Shown here: positions 35,728-47,574 of the stretch, piece after piece
Position numbering within the stretch: the stretch's first letter is position 1
Layout of the letters: the number at the start of each line of letters is the position of its first letter
Assembly (NCBI GenBank): GCA_024734495.1
Contig: JALMQS010000411.1
Coordinates: forward strand, 719,725 to 783,724
DNA from: Forficula auricularia
Lineage: Eukaryota; Arthropoda; Insecta; Dermaptera; Forficulidae
Direction of reading: 5' to 3'
DNA: 64,000 nt
Made by a program: the position numbers and the translations under genes
Notes under the pieces: generated by a model
Told to the model about the DNA's origin: nothing
The model's database searches: none
What the model saw: only the letters and a program-made list of their open reading frames with translations

Positions 35728-35762
35728 GACTATAGTTTCGAGGGCCTTGCCCTCTTCATCAG
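35728..35762 (-). ncRNA. Hammerhead-like motif in A3 left arm
   Basis: Minus strand: CTGATGA, A, stem II GAGGGC/GCCCTC with a changed loop (AAG), GAAA, ACTATAGT, C. Core complete. Confidence 0.5.
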
Positions 35763-35839
35763 TCTATTACAATTGATTTCCACGTGGAAATTTCTGCTTT
35801 CCATTCATACATTAATTCCTGCGAATCAATTGTAATAGA

Positions 35840-35874
35840 CTGATGAAGAGTGTAAAGCCCTCGAAACTATAGTC
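35840..35874 (+). ncRNA. Hammerhead-like motif in A3 right arm
   Basis: CTGATGA, A, stem II GAGTGT/GCCCTC (two mismatches relative to other copies), GAAA, ACTATAGT, C. This copy is in the sense orientation of the SAM gene. Confidence 0.45.
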
Positions 35875-36475
35875 TCGTTATAAATAAAATTTATAATTCC
35901 AGTAGAAGACACACTCTTTTATTGTCTCCTTAAATTATAGATATAGCTAAAATTAGCAGCAATGAATTGTATTATTAAGCTGCATTTTAAGCTAGGTCAA
36001 ACCGTATGCTGTAAAAAATTGCTAACTCAGTTAAATTTGTAAAGCAAAACGTGTTTTGAATTTTTTTTCGCTTTTTCCTCCATTCTGATAACTATTTCAA
36101 AGATTCTGTCTTGATTATCAGTTAAATATAAATCCCGGTCAAGTTGCTAGCTTATCTTAATAGGTACATTAAATTTTATTCCGGTTTTAAACAATTTTTT
36201 TTTAAGTTTTCAAAATATCTGTTTCTCTGCTTTTAAAGAAAATAATGCTATAATGAATTTATTATTGAAAAAATAATTAAATCAAAAGAAACTGTTTCGC
36301 TAAAAATTAATTCTTCTCACGAAAATACACTAAAAATAATTTTAATTGTAATGAGTATTACCCGGGTGTTCTCGCTGGAGGCAAAACATTTAAATTTACA
36401 CGAAAATTAAATTTTTTCTGCAAATTCGTTTTTCGAAATATTTGGACCGTTTATTTTGAAAGTGGGTATGTTCAA

Positions 36476-38010
36476 TTAAAATAAACTGCAACGGATCGTT
36501 GCTAAACTTTATCCAAATTCATTTGAAATATTAATATGTTTGTTCCTTTATTATTAATCACATTTCACTTGCAATTTGTAGTTCATATTGACATTAATTC
36601 AAAAATAATTCTCATTTAATAGTTGAGGAATAACCATTCTACGTTTGATTTTTGACATTTCGGTTTTTATTGGTAACCATTGCTGAAGACATGGAGGAAT
36701 CGACTTAAAATCAAAAATAGCCATCGATTCTCATCTAATACTTGAGGAATAACAATTCTACATTAGGTTTTTTGATGTTTCGATTATTATTGGTAACTAT
36801 TGCTGAAGGCACGGAGGAATCGACTTAAAATCAAAAATAACGATCGATTCTTATCTAATACTAGAGGAATAACCTTATTGCATTCCATTTTTGATGTTTG
36901 ACTATTAATGGCAACCTCTACTGAAAACGTGGAAGAATAGACTTAAAATCAAAAAGACTAAATTCTTTTATGGCAAACAACTCAAGCATGAGTTGTTTAC
37001 CAAAAAAGATTTTAGTCTTTTTGATTTTAAGTCTATTCTTCCACGTTTTCAGTAGAGGTTGCCATTAATAGTCAAAACATCAAAAATGGAATGCAATAAG
37101 GTTATTCCTCTAGTATTAGATATGAATCGATCGTTATTTTTGATTTTAAGTCGATTCCTCCATGTCTTCAGCACTGGTTACCAATAATAATCGAAACGTC
37201 AAAAACCTAATGTAGAATTGTTATTCCTCAAGTATTAGATGAGAATCGATGGCTATTTTTGATTTTAAGTCGATTCCTCCATGTCTTCAGCAATGGTTAT
37301 CAATAAAAACCGAAACCTCAAAAATCCAATATAAAATGGTTATTCCTCAAGTACTAGATGAGAATCAATCGCTATTTTTGGTTTAAAGTCGATACCTCTA
37401 TGTCTTCAGCAATGGTTACCAATTAAAACCGAAACGTCAAAAATCCAATATAGAATGGTTATTTCTCAAGTATTTGATGAGACTCAATCGCTATTTTTGG
37501 TTTAAAGTCGATTCCTCTATGTCTTCAGAAATGGTGACCAATAAAACCGAAACGTCAAAAATCCAATATAGAATGGTTATTCCTCAAGTACTATATGAGA
37601 ATCAATCGCTATTTTTGGATTAAAGTCGATTCCTCTATGTCTTCAGCAATGGTTACCAATAAAAACCGAAACGTCAAAAATCCAATATAGAATGGTTATT
37701 CCTCAAGTATTTGATGAGAATCAATCGCTATTTTTGGTTTAAAGTCGATTTCTCTATGTCTTCAGCAATGGTCACCAATAAATACCGAAACGTCAAAAAT
37801 CCAATATAGAATGGTTATTCCTCAAGTATTTGATGAGAATCAATCGCTATTTTTGGTTTAAAGTCGATTCATCTATGTCCTCAGCAATGGTCACCAATAA
37901 AAACCGAAACGTCAAAAATCCAATATAGAATGGTTATTCCTCAAGTATTTGATGAGAATCAATCGCTATTTTTGGTTTAAAGTCGGTTCCTCTATGTCTT
38001 CTGCAAAGGT
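36476..38010. repeat. 119-bp minisatellite element, locus 2 (inverted then direct)
   Basis: About four reverse-oriented units (36,476-36,965, preceded by the unique tail seen at 4,410-4,525) meet about eight direct units (37,000-38,010) at a palindromic junction near 36,975 (CAAACAACTCAAGCATGAG). Measured spacing of the CCTCAAGTA landmark in the direct part is 119, 119, 118, 119, 119 and 119. Units share AAGTCGATTCCTC, TCTTCAGCAATGGTTACCAA and CCGAAACGTCAAAAATCC. The last direct units are nearly identical, pointing to recent expansion on that side. Confidence 0.85.
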
Positions 38011-38339
38011 AAGGGATAAGAAAACAACGCAGTTGCTATGGTTACTTATAAAATTTCCTCCCAAATTTTTAGCATTTCACAGAGAGAAGCCTATCCATTC
38101 TTATTTAAGCAAGGCTAAATGAGCTATATTAAAAGGTTCAAATGAATAAATTTTAAAGAATTAAAAAATTAAAAAAGTACTCTCTTACTCTAGAGTAAAG
38201 TACTTTAAAATATAATTTTACTAAAAACTTTATTTATCCTTTTTTGTGGTCCCCAAGGTACTTAATTAGGATATTAAATTTCATCAAAATTGGTTAAGTC
38301 ATTTTCAAGATATTTAGAAAAAACTAAAAAAGTACTGAA

Positions 38340-38780
38340 ATAAAGTACTAATGTTTGTGGGTCGATATGTACCAAAATCTAATCAGCGCTTCATTTTGTT
38401 CAAAGAATGCTAGGTTTTCAATTTCATTTCAATCGGTGCAACGGTGTGGAAAAAATCGTGGGCCAAAAAAACGATAACATACATCCATCCATACATACAT
38501 ACATACATCCGCACGCACTAAATGAAAAAATGGCACTTTTTGGCCTCTCGACGAGACCCCATGTAATTTTTGGCAAAACCGTCACGTGCTAAAATTCAAC
38601 CTAATTGAATACTACAATTTGTGACTTTAATTTAGTCCATGGGTTCCGTAGTCTTTACCTGAGGACCCTTTGAAGCCACGCTTGCCCCGAGAGCGATTGC
38701 AATACTTTACCCATGCTTTGCATTGGATAAAGTAAAAAAAGAGTTAATGTCACTTTTAGTTAGACATAGATGTCTATCAT
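38340..38780 (+). repeat. Dispersed repeat family C, copy 1
   Basis: Contains GGGTCGATATGTACCAAAATC, a CATACATACATAC run, and TTAGACATAGATGTCTA. Parts recur at 56,550-57,000 and 61,560-61,930. Phrases such as AAATTTCATCAAAATTGGTT are typical of insect RTE-like retroposon tails, but I cannot name the family. Confidence 0.5.
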
Positions 38781-38898
38781 AAACAAACTTTTAATTCAAT
38801 TTGTTCTGTATCTAATGCAAAAATATTTTAATTAATTAACCCAACTAAATTATTCTTCATTTTTCTTTCTCTAAACTGATGTGAATCTTTTATTTTAG

Positions 38899-38977
38899 GT
38901 ACTAAAAGACGCGAGAAGCCTCAACGACATAGTGTTGCTGTTGATAGCAGAGTGGCACACCGAAATTGTGTCGTTGC
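38899..38977 (+). CDS. SAM-domain protein, basic linker exon
   Basis: Acceptor TTTTATTTTAG, donor TTGC|GTAAGT, 79 nt, entered after one base and left with two bases over. In the phase set by the preceding exon it reads TKRREKPQRHSVAVDSRVAHR and ends NCVV plus a split codon. It is basic, with a possible phosphorylation site (RHSV). Composition and phase agreement support it; no domain is recognised. Confidence 0.75.
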
Positions 38978-38999
38978 GTAAGTACTTTTCTTATATTTC

Positions 39000-41900
39000 A
39001 ATTGAGAATTTTTTCAACAGTTAGCTATTATTTCATATCTTCTTAAAATCACATTATTTTTATTATATAATATTATATAATTATTTTATAAATGTAACAA
39101 CTAAAAAGAATAAGTGAAATTTATGTGGTATCCATTTTAGTTTATTTAACATACAAAGTTTTCCAATATGCAACGATTTATTGTCCTGAGCGCCTGTTTA
39201 TAGGCCACCACATTGACGAAATTTAGTACATTCATTTCCCACAAGGATCGCTACCATCCATATCAAATTCCACGATTGCAATTAAAAATCTCTTTCTTCA
39301 GACTTGACTATCTGACCAAGTTTAGTGTTTTATAGAAAATTAATTTCGAAAACAATTATTGATTAATTATTTATTCGTAGTATTTTTTAGTTGATTCAGC
39401 TGGGAAAAACATTAAATACAAATTACAATTTATCTAACATTAATTAAGTACAATAAAATTAAAAAAAATCGACTTTTCACTATTTTTGAGTTATTGTTAC
39501 CTCAAATATTTTACATATTTCTATTCTCAGTCTCCGACTATTGATGTAAATACGAATAGAGCTGATTTTTAAAAGTTTATTCACTTTGGGACCTTGAATT
39601 TGAATTTTCTGAACCAATTCATCCATCATTATTTTAACTTATTATAAACATAAATAAATTAAAATAAAATATTAAATATATAATAATACATAATTAATAG
39701 TCTAATAATATTCCAATAATTACCTGTCCACATCCAGAAATTATTCTTGTATTCCTCAAAATTTGAAAAAATATGAAAAATTTATTTGATTTAAAAAATT
39801 AATAATTAAAATAGAATAAGTTTAATTATAACCTCGGCCCTCTAACTCCCTCCCCCCTTACAAAAAAGAAAACTTGATTTGATTGAAAAAAATATATTTC
39901 AATGAAAGAAATTGAAGTATAGTTGCATTAATAAATAGGTATATATATTCTAAAGGTCTGTGTCTGTATTTTCTAAATACCATTGAAATAAAAACTCCAT
40001 ATAATTGTTGACATCGCAAATTCGATACTTTTTACTATTTTATAATATAGTTCTACTTCTTTTTTTTTTAATCAAACTCCACACCAATTTTTAGCTAGAC
40101 TATCATGAATGAGGCGATCAGCAAACCACTGTATAACTTTCGGTTCATATTAACTTTTTCTTAGTACAGCTGGTATATTACGAAAGTATCTATTTTTACA
40201 TTATTAACATTATAATACAATAAAAGATATACAGACTATGTTTCTCATTTTATGAAGGAAAAACTGCAATTTTTTGAAAAAAAAACGGATCCTTTCCTGT
40301 CATAGAAAATGCTGGAAATCTCTAAATCTAAGAAATTTATCAAAAAAGTGGCCAAGTAAACGTTCAAGTCAACAAAATTTCCTAGATAATGAGATAGAAA
40401 TCAAGTTTCTAGAATGAGTGGTTTTCATTTTATGAAGGAAACACTACCTATATATTGTTTTATTGTTTAAAATGAGAAAATACAATTTTGGAAAATTTGG
40501 TGCTTTAATTTATCAATATAAGATCTACTGGATAAAAACTGTTAAAATTCATTATTAATTAGTGGCGAAGTAAAATAAAATGTAACAACTACGTAGCTAG
40601 AATAATGTCTTCCACACCAATGTTTTTTTCAAAATATATCTCCCATTACTTAGGGAATAATATCGATTGTGTCCCATATGTTTTTTCTTAACTGCACAAA
40701 AGAATGTTCCAATAAAAATAACAGCTTTATAAAAAGAATAAACTTTTTATTTCTAATAAATTTAATTTGTCAAAATATATATGTTATAGTCTGCAATGTT
40801 AAAGCATCAGTTTACGCTTACGTGATCTGGTTAGTGATGTGAAATTTTTTCGGGTTTTGGTATCCAAGGTGTAAATAAAAAATAAATTGGCATTTCCTTT
40901 GAAATAAATTACGATTTCTGGAGCCGTTCATCTGATTGATGCGGCGAAAATAAATCAATCAAGGGAGGGCATTCCTGTATCAAAATTTATTGAATAAAAG
41001 TGACCAGACTTAATAGAAAATTGTAGGTATTTGAAATCAGATTCACACATCGGGTGGTCCCAGCAAAAAAAAAATCTTCCAGTTAATAAAATTAAGCTTT
41101 GATGCAACACCACTTTTTTCCATCTTTGAAGGCTTATATCGTCGGTCTCATAAGAAAACCTTTTAACTGCCAATTTTATCGAAATTTAGATTATACTGCA
41201 ATCTGTTAGCTTAGTAGTGAACTATTCGTTGAATAAAACGTTTTATCTTCCAAATAAGTTCAACTCAGTTATAATTAACGTTGTTTTAAAACTCGTAACT
41301 CCACTTCAAACAGAGGTCACAGAAAACTTTTATGAAGCCGACGATATGTAAATATATTACAGAAAATTTGTTTATTTAAAAATTATGAGTTTGTGAAAAA
41401 TTTAAACTCCACTTCAGAGGGATGAAATTTTACACACCCTAAAAATAATGCTGTCAAACTTTTATGAAAAGATTTGAAAAAGATTTAAATCTGGAAACCT
41501 CCCTATAAAAAGTTTTCTGTCTTAAAAAGGATTTCCATGTCAATGTCGAAACTTCAAGATTTTTTATTTTTTTCGCCCTTTTTTCCTAAACAGTATTTCA
41601 AAACGTGAATAAAATTTTATTGAAAACGGATAAATTTGAAAAAAAAGACATCATGTATAAATCTATAAGATTTCGTATGATATGAAAATTTAACGCGTTA
41701 CAAATGATTGTCACAGATTTCAGTTATTTTTGCTTTACCTAATGAAGTGTATTGCAATCGAGCATGAAAAAAGTACTTTTTCTCTTAATTTTAGGGGGAA
41801 TTTCTCAATCATTCGATTTGGATAAAAAAATCTCTAAATACAAGACCTACAAAAAAGTGTTGTCAAAGTAAGATTTTCGGAGTTATTAATTACTAATTGC

Positions 41901-42075
41901 AATATCTGATAGTGGATTTATCGAATCCAATAGAATGAGTGCTTCAATAAATTACAGCCTTTATATCGAAAGATTCAAGGAGAAATTGATAAAACGAAAA
42001 GTTAAAGACGTCGGTATTTATGCACTCGGGTTTTGAAGGTTTGAAGGTTATAAGTGTCTGGAAAGACCGAGGCCG
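39000..42075. other. AT-rich stretch, one decayed repeat piece
   Basis: A segment at 40,250-40,470 resembles the arm of the long inverted repeat at 24,480-25,351 (shared TTTTCATTTTATGAAGGAAA and AATGAGATAGAAATC). No gene is supported. Confidence 0.45.
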
Positions 42076-42079
42076 GGAG

Positions 42080-42530
42080 AGATTCCAGTTCCTTGAAATC
42101 ATAGGGACAAACGTATTGGCGAATGACCAAACCTTCGAAACTATAGTCTCAAACAAATACATTACACATATAGGTACAAATTTATATTTGAAATATTCAT
42201 GTATATTAAAGGAGATAATCAAAGAGTGTGTCTTCTGCTGGAAAAATAAATTTTTATTTTGTTATAACGAGACTATAGTTTCGAGGGCTTTGCCCTCTTC
42301 ATCAGTCTATTACAATTGATTCACATGAATCGACTTTCAATTTAATATATGTTTATTTGCATCAAGCAGAGGACAGCCTTATTGATTTTTCTCTTTATAT
42401 ATACCTACATATATTTATTATATTTAGATTCCAGTTCCTTGAAATCATAGGGACAAACATATTGGCGATTGATCAAATCTTCGAAACTATAGTCTCAAAC
42501 AAATAAATTATACATATGCATTATTTTAAA
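42080..42530. repeat. Foldback family H fragments and family A copy A7
   Basis: Two direct copies of CCAGTTCCTTGAAATCATAG...CGAAACTATAGTCTC (42,080-42,175 and 42,428-42,510) flank a single-arm family A copy (about 42,199-42,341). The family H pieces retain GAAACTATAGTC but have lost a proper CTGANGA. GCATCAAGCAGAGGACAGCC at 42,358 matches the arms of the H element at 60,426. Confidence 0.6.
42271..42305 (-). ncRNA. Hammerhead-like motif in A7 (single arm)
   Basis: Minus strand: CTGATGA, A, stem II GAGGGC/GCCCTC, GAAA, ACTATAGT, C. Core complete although the element has only one arm. Confidence 0.5.
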
Positions 42531-43209
42531 TATATATATATATATATATATGAGCTTTTCGTGCGTGCTCTTCGGCCCGCCCTCGAAGCTTTCGGCCCTC
42601 CGGGCTGGAGCCCTGTCGGGCAGCATCTCGGTCCAAAAATTTTATTCCTCTTTAAAAACCACACTCCAAATGTATACCCGTACTACCGAAAATACATCGT
42701 CTCTTAAAAGTTTCGCCTCTTTAATTTTTGAGTGGCGGGGGGGGGGGGAATAATTATGAATATATTTAAATTTAAAATTTAAATTTAAATTTCATTTTTC
42801 CTTTTCAAAACAAAAATAATGAAATGATTTATGAACTGCAAAAAATTCGCAGGCTGAATCATGGAAATTATTCAAATTTACGCGGTTCAATTAATTTAAT
42901 TAATTACAAAAAATATATTTAATGTTTCTTAATTTAAAATGAATTGGAGTCTTTCATTTCAAAATTACAATTATATTTCAAATTTGCCTGGTTAATGAAA
43001 ATCGATTGGAGCCATCAGTTTAAAATCCGAGCTGATAATTATATTTCGAATTTGCCTCGTTAATTAATATATATTTAATGTTTCTTAATTTAAAATGTTT
43101 TTTCATTTTCATTCGAGTTCAAATGAATACAATATTATCTCGACACAGTCTAAATCAAAAATATATAGTTTTAGTAACAGAAATCAAGGTATAATTATTA
43201 ATGTTTCAA

Positions 43210-43275
43210 TGCTGTAATGGCTAGAGCTAATGCCCTTAGTTCAAGAGTTCGTCGGTTCAATTCTAGGCAAGACGG
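43210..43275 (+). pseudogene. tRNA-like SINE head or tRNA pseudogene
   Basis: TGGCTAGAGCTAATG resembles an A box and GGTTCAATTC a B box with suitable spacing. The stems do not form a full cloverleaf, and no tail or target duplication is clear. Confidence 0.4.
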
Positions 43276-43388
43276 TAATTTTTTAGAGAAATTTCTCTAA
43301 GCGTTGTTACAAATTAATCTAGACAAATATATATATGCTTATTTGCATCAAGCAGAGTACAGCCTCATTGATTTCTCTTTATTTATAC

Positions 43389-43935
43389 ACTAGCTGCAAG
43401 GCCCGCCTTCGGCGGCCCTCTTGCTGCCCAGGGGGCACGCACCCTGGACCCCCATCCCTCGAACCCCAACCTCATCCCCACTCCCACCCACCACACCCCC
43501 CGAAACCCACCCTGGGAGGTTTTTTGGGGAAATTTTTTAAACAAAAGTTGTCAGAAATCACATCCCCTACAACTTTGTTTATTATAAAATTTGCTGTAGG
43601 GTTAATAGTTTAGGAGTTATTTGATAATTTTGATTCGTGCGCCCCCCAAACCCCCTTCTGGGGTCAAAATATCAAAACGTTATATAGCTAAAAACGTAAG
43701 TTAGAAGACATCTGATGTAAATATGAAATTTCATAATAATCCCTTCAGCTGTTTTTACGTGAATCGTGAGTAACTTTTCGGAAACCACTGAAACAGACAT
43801 ACATACAGACATACATACAGACAGGAATTTTGTTGAGGCTGTTTTCGTTCATAACTTTGCTTGAAACGTGTGCAACCAAAATTTGGCGTGGTTTGGAGCA
43901 ATGTACAGACAAAACCTTAATTTTATATATATAGA
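43389..43935 (+). mobile_element. CTAGCTGCAAGG-type retroposon, copy 1
   Basis: Starts ACTAGCTGCAAGGCCCGCC, continues through a very C-rich segment, and ends with CAATGTACAGACAAAACC and a TATATATAGAT tail. ACTAGCTG starts and TATA-type tails are common among insect RTE-related SINE-like retroposons. No reverse transcriptase is present. The 92-aa frame at 43,335-43,613 reflects the C-rich composition and is not a gene. Confidence 0.6.
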
Positions 43936-43939
43936 TAAT

Positions 43940-45085
43940 ATTTATTTTATTTCTTAATTTTGAAACATAAAATGATTAAACCATTTATTTAATAAAACCA
44001 AATTAAAATATACGAAATTCCCTTTTTTCGTTTATAACCCTTGAGTAATTATTTAAATTTAAACTCCTCATAAGAAATTGAAATTCTTAAATCTCTCCTT
44101 TTATTTTCTTTCATTTTTTTTTTGTCTTTCCTTAACACCCTTAACTTTTTGCCTTTTATAGCCTCTGAATGAGCTCTTGGCTCGCTTGTCTTGGCGCTCT
44201 TAAGATTCTCTCTCATTACAATCCCCCTAAATGTCCCTTAAGAGCAACGCTACGTTGATTCTCATCCAATTTCGTGCACCCCTCTTTTCACACCCCTTTG
44301 TGCAAATAAGATTTATTCTTCTAAATTTTTCAAACTAAACCTTAGTTGACTTCCCCCTCATCTTGGAAACCAATTCAATTCTTTTTGTTCCAAAAAGTTT
44401 TCGAGTTTTCGATTATACCTCTTATTCGAATTTAAAATGAATTGTATGCAGTAAACTTCAAATAGACATTATTATCTGTTCAAAACACTCTTTTTTCAAT
44501 CCCCTAGGCTTAGGCCAAATAACATTCAAATACACACTCAAAATAAAAAAAGAGACACTTGAAAATGTTTAAAATAAAATCAATTAAATCCATTTTTCAC
44601 AAACAATTTTTTGTTTATATATTTTGAATTCTTACGTGACTGTGTCAAATTTTTTAAATATTATTTTTATTTTATAGTCAAATTTAATTAAAAAAGCGGC
44701 TAGATGTGATTGGAATTTATATTTTAAGAGTTAGCAGCTTATTTTGCATCGTGAAAATAAGGAGAATAGAAATAAATTTCACAGATCTGATCGGAGCTGA
44801 AGGTACCTATAAATGCTGGAATTGAAAGAGCTAAGGTTATATATGCCACCGGAACGTTGGATGCCGGAAGATAGCTTTAGTCTTTAGAAGTTATAGAGAT
44901 AAACAAGCTTGCCGAATACGTTTTTTCGGTTACTATTTAAGTTGATTGCGAAGGGGTGTTAAATGTTTGAAAATCGTGTATTTCACGGAAATTATACATT
45001 TAGAGGGGCTATTGATTTTATCTCGTCAGAACAAACGCCATAGAAAAGGAAAATGAAAGTGTGGAGACGCTTCTACGATGAAGCC
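43940..45085. other. AT-rich stretch; possible degraded LINE start near 45,000
   Basis: No feature until about 44,960, where GC content rises. This may be a degraded 5' extension of the LINE fragment that follows. Confidence 0.35.
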
Positions 45086-45089
45086 GAGG

Positions 45090-45710
45090 ATCGCGGGAGC
45101 TAATTTTCATCGTGGATTTTCTATCTAGGAAGTAAAATCACATGGGATGGGGGGAGCGAAAACGAAATTAAATCAAGAATTGCCCAAGTAAAAATGGGGT
45201 TTAATTCAAAACAACACTGTTATGCTCCTCCTCAATCAGCTTAGAAAACGGGAAGATGCTATTGAAGACATATGTATGGAGCATAGCCATGTACGGGTGT
45301 TAAACCTGTACAATTGGAGTAGCGGAGAGAAAAAGACTGGAAGCTTTCAAAATGTGGTGCTACAGAAGAATGATGAATATCAAACGGATGGATAGAATTA
45401 CAAATGAAGAAGTTCTTGGAAGAATCGGAGAAAGAAGAACCCTGTGGAAGAGTCTGAGGAAGAGAAGAGGTCAGATGATGGGGCACACACTGAGACATAG
45501 AGGATTGTTTAGGGATATCTTAGAGGGGGAGGTGGGAAAGAAAAGTGGAAGGCCCAGATTAGAAAATATTTCGAGCAAATAATTAGGGATATGGGATGCG
45601 AGATATTTAGAGAGGTCAAACAGCTGGCGGGGGACAGAGCCGAGTGGAGACGGGTGGTTGCGTCAAACCAGTCTTAGGACTGTATACTCAATGATGATGA
45701 TAATAGGTAG
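45090..45710 (+). pseudogene. Non-LTR retrotransposon 3' fragment (RT C-terminal end)
   Basis: The sequence encodes YLGSKITWDG and NEIKSRIAQVKMGF, from the end of a LINE reverse transcriptase, then, after frame breaks, MWCYRRMMNIKRMDRITNEE, LWKSLRKRRGQMMGHTLRH, LEGEVGKKSGRPRLE and a C-terminal EWRRVVASNQS-like end in another frame. The 3' end is an ATGATGATGATAAT repeat tail. It is 5' truncated and has at least two frameshifts. The matching fragment on the other strand is 50,340-50,835. The family resembles insect 'endonuclease-reverse transcriptase' LINEs; I cannot choose a clade safely. Confidence 0.8.
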
Positions 45711-45714
45711 TCTC

Positions 45715-46585
45715 TGAATTGCCACTAATAGGGTCCAGTTTTTCTTTATAAAATGAACCCAAATAATTAAGAATAGAAGGTATAAAAATATAAAGATAAA
45801 AACAATTTATTTGACGAATACCCCTGAGCCCTGACTCGAGGCATCTGCTTCAGAAATTTCTCAAAGATCTTTTAATTAAGAATAAAATAATGGATGGCTA
45901 TTCAAAATGTAATCAATTCACCCTCAATGAGTTTCGTCTTCTTTTGACAAAATGCTAAAAGTCAAAGTCTTCTGAACAATACTGATCGCAATCACCTCTT
46001 TGTTTTTGCTCCCTTTAGTGAAAAGCAGGGAGAAGTGATTAGTTAAAATGAAAACTTTTGATATGTCTTCAAAATAAGACAGAGATAAGATTCAGGGAAC
46101 TTTTCAAGTATTTTCTCATCGCTTATTCTAATTTCAATTACTGTCACCGATATAAGAATAATGAAATTCTTTTATACAATCAAAACAGAAGGAAAAAGAG
46201 GCAAAACTTAATTTAAGAGTTTGATTATAAAATGTAGTAAAAACATAAATTAAACAAATTTGGAATCTCGTTCTAAATTTCCCAGGTACCCTTTTTATTT
46301 AATTGTTTATATGAATACAGTTGACAATTTCAATTCATCATAATTTTCATTCATCATAGTGGATATCTGCACTAAATCAAATTAAGAAAAAACCAATGAA
46401 GAGTCCTTTTCTTGATGCTAATAACAAACACCTATACGTATACAAATAAATAAATATTTATCCAGCTATAGCACCCACATTTAAAACAACTTTTTTAAAA
46501 AATCAGTTCAATAGACTCACGTGATTATTATGTCGAGCTTTATCTACCTGCCAGATGTTGCATGTAATACCAGAGCTTTAGCTTA
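45715..46585. other. AT-rich stretch without a supported gene
   Basis: Nothing recognised. Confidence 0.4.
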
Positions 46586-46595
46586 GCCTCTAAAT

Positions 46596-47090
46596 CAGCC
46601 ATACTCAACCTTTTTTTTCTACGGGCCACATATATATTTTTGCTAAGTTACGCTGGTCGCAACATTATACACCATGTGGGAAAATGGTTTTACAGATCCC
46701 AGATCCCCCCCCCCCCATGTAATAAATAAAACACAAAACATAAATAGATCCAAACGTTTATTTAAAAATTAGTGTGATACTTGATATTGACACAAATTCT
46801 TTACTATTTTAGACAAATCAGGTTTATAATTACTACATGCTACCCTCAATACGTCATCAAGGTGAGAATCTGTAAGTCGATTTCTATATACGTTTTTTGC
46901 GTATTTCATTTTGGAATAGGATGATTCACAGAGATAAGTTGATGCGAACAACGTGAGAAGCAGGTGGGCACATTTTTGTAGAGTCTTGTATTTTTCTGGT
47001 ACAAATTTCCAAAATTTAGAGTCTAAATCATCTGACAAATCTGACTGTTGTGTTTCTGATTATAAGAATGCTATATTTCAGAAACCACTG
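46596..47090 (-). mobile_element. hAT transposon remnant 2
   Basis: Ends CAGCCATACTCAACC (left) and CAGTGGTTTCTGAAATA (right, read inward) are diverged hAT-type inverted repeats. The flanks are CTCTAAAT (46,588-46,595) and CTGTAAAT (47,091-47,098), an 8-bp duplication with one difference. The element is about 495 bp and encloses only the 3' end of a transposase, so it is an internal deletion derivative. Confidence 0.7.
46769..47043 (-). pseudogene. hAT transposase C-terminal dimerisation domain
   Basis: The frame reads FWKFVPEKYKTLQKCAHLL, LFASTYLCESSYSKMKYAKN and YRNRLTDSHLDDVLRVACSN. The STYLCESSYSKMK and RNRLTDSHL blocks are the hallmark of the hAT C-terminal dimerisation domain in the ZBED/SCAND3/GTF2IRD2 class. 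It ends with a natural stop at 46,769. An AATAAA-like signal on the minus strand (46,758 region) lies just beyond. The catalytic centre and zinc finger are absent. It may come from the same class as the fragment at 30,396 but covers a different part. Confidence 0.85.
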
Positions 47091-47159
47091 CTGTAAATGT
47101 TTAGAAATTGTACTTAACACCTGTGGGACCTATAGCATCGTTATTATATGAAGATGTTG

Positions 47160-47569
47160 CAGTATAAACCCGTTTTTTAGTAAGAACAGGTTCTTCCTAG
47201 TTAAAACGCGTTTCATTGAATACCTTTGTGTGACAACTAGAATTTTCTGATTGTTGTTTGAGTTAGGTTCAAAGGTCTAGAATTTTCATTTTTGACCTTT
47301 CGCTTCATTTTGAGTGTTTATTTTCAAAAATTTTTAAACCAAAATTTCAAAAATTAGAAGCAAAGTTGTAAATGATATAATTTTTGAGATTTTTGTTTAA
47401 AAATTTTTGAAAATAAACACCCACAATGAGGCGGAAGGTCAAAAATGTAGAATCTAGAACTTTGAGTCAAACTCAACCAACATCAGTAAATTCTAGTTGC
47501 CACAAAGGTATTCAATGAAAGGCGTTTAACTAGTAAGAACCCGTTTTTACTAAAAAATGGATTTTACTG
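47160..47569. mobile_element. Foldback/TIR element (~410 bp)
   Basis: CAGTATAAACCCG...AGTAAGAAC at the left is complementary to the right end ACTAAAAAATGGATTTTACTG. The arms also share ATTGAATACCTTTGTG, CTAGAATTTTC and TTTTGACCTTTC with their complements, around an AT-rich centre. No coding part and no clear target duplication. Confidence 0.65.
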
Positions 47570-47574
47570 TAACA

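Larger units (their letters stand above)
35626..35932 (-). mobile_element. Foldback element family A, copy A3
   Basis: A 307-bp palindrome with a perfect 13-bp target duplication AATTATAGATATA (35,613-35,625 and 35,933-35,945). The tail is on the left (GAAAATTTTTGTGCCGAGGG). Both arms carry the motif. Both arms share a private CAATTGATT/AATCAATTG version of the sequence next to the motif. It lies in an intron of the SAM gene, so the motif would be present in nascent host RNA. Confidence 0.8.
35153..38898 (+). other. Intron of SAM-domain gene
   Basis: Bounded by GTGAGT and TTTTATTTTAG. It holds foldback A3, the inverted 119-bp satellite and a dispersed repeat (38,340-38,780). Confidence 0.75.

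Noticed and set aside
42550..42753. Overlapping frames rich in G, P and S
   Set aside because: They lie in a repeat-derived GC-rich patch ending in a G run, with no homology I recognise.
43335..43613. 92-aa proline-rich open frame
   Set aside because: It coincides with the C-rich body of a retroposon; proline, histidine and serine content follows from base composition.
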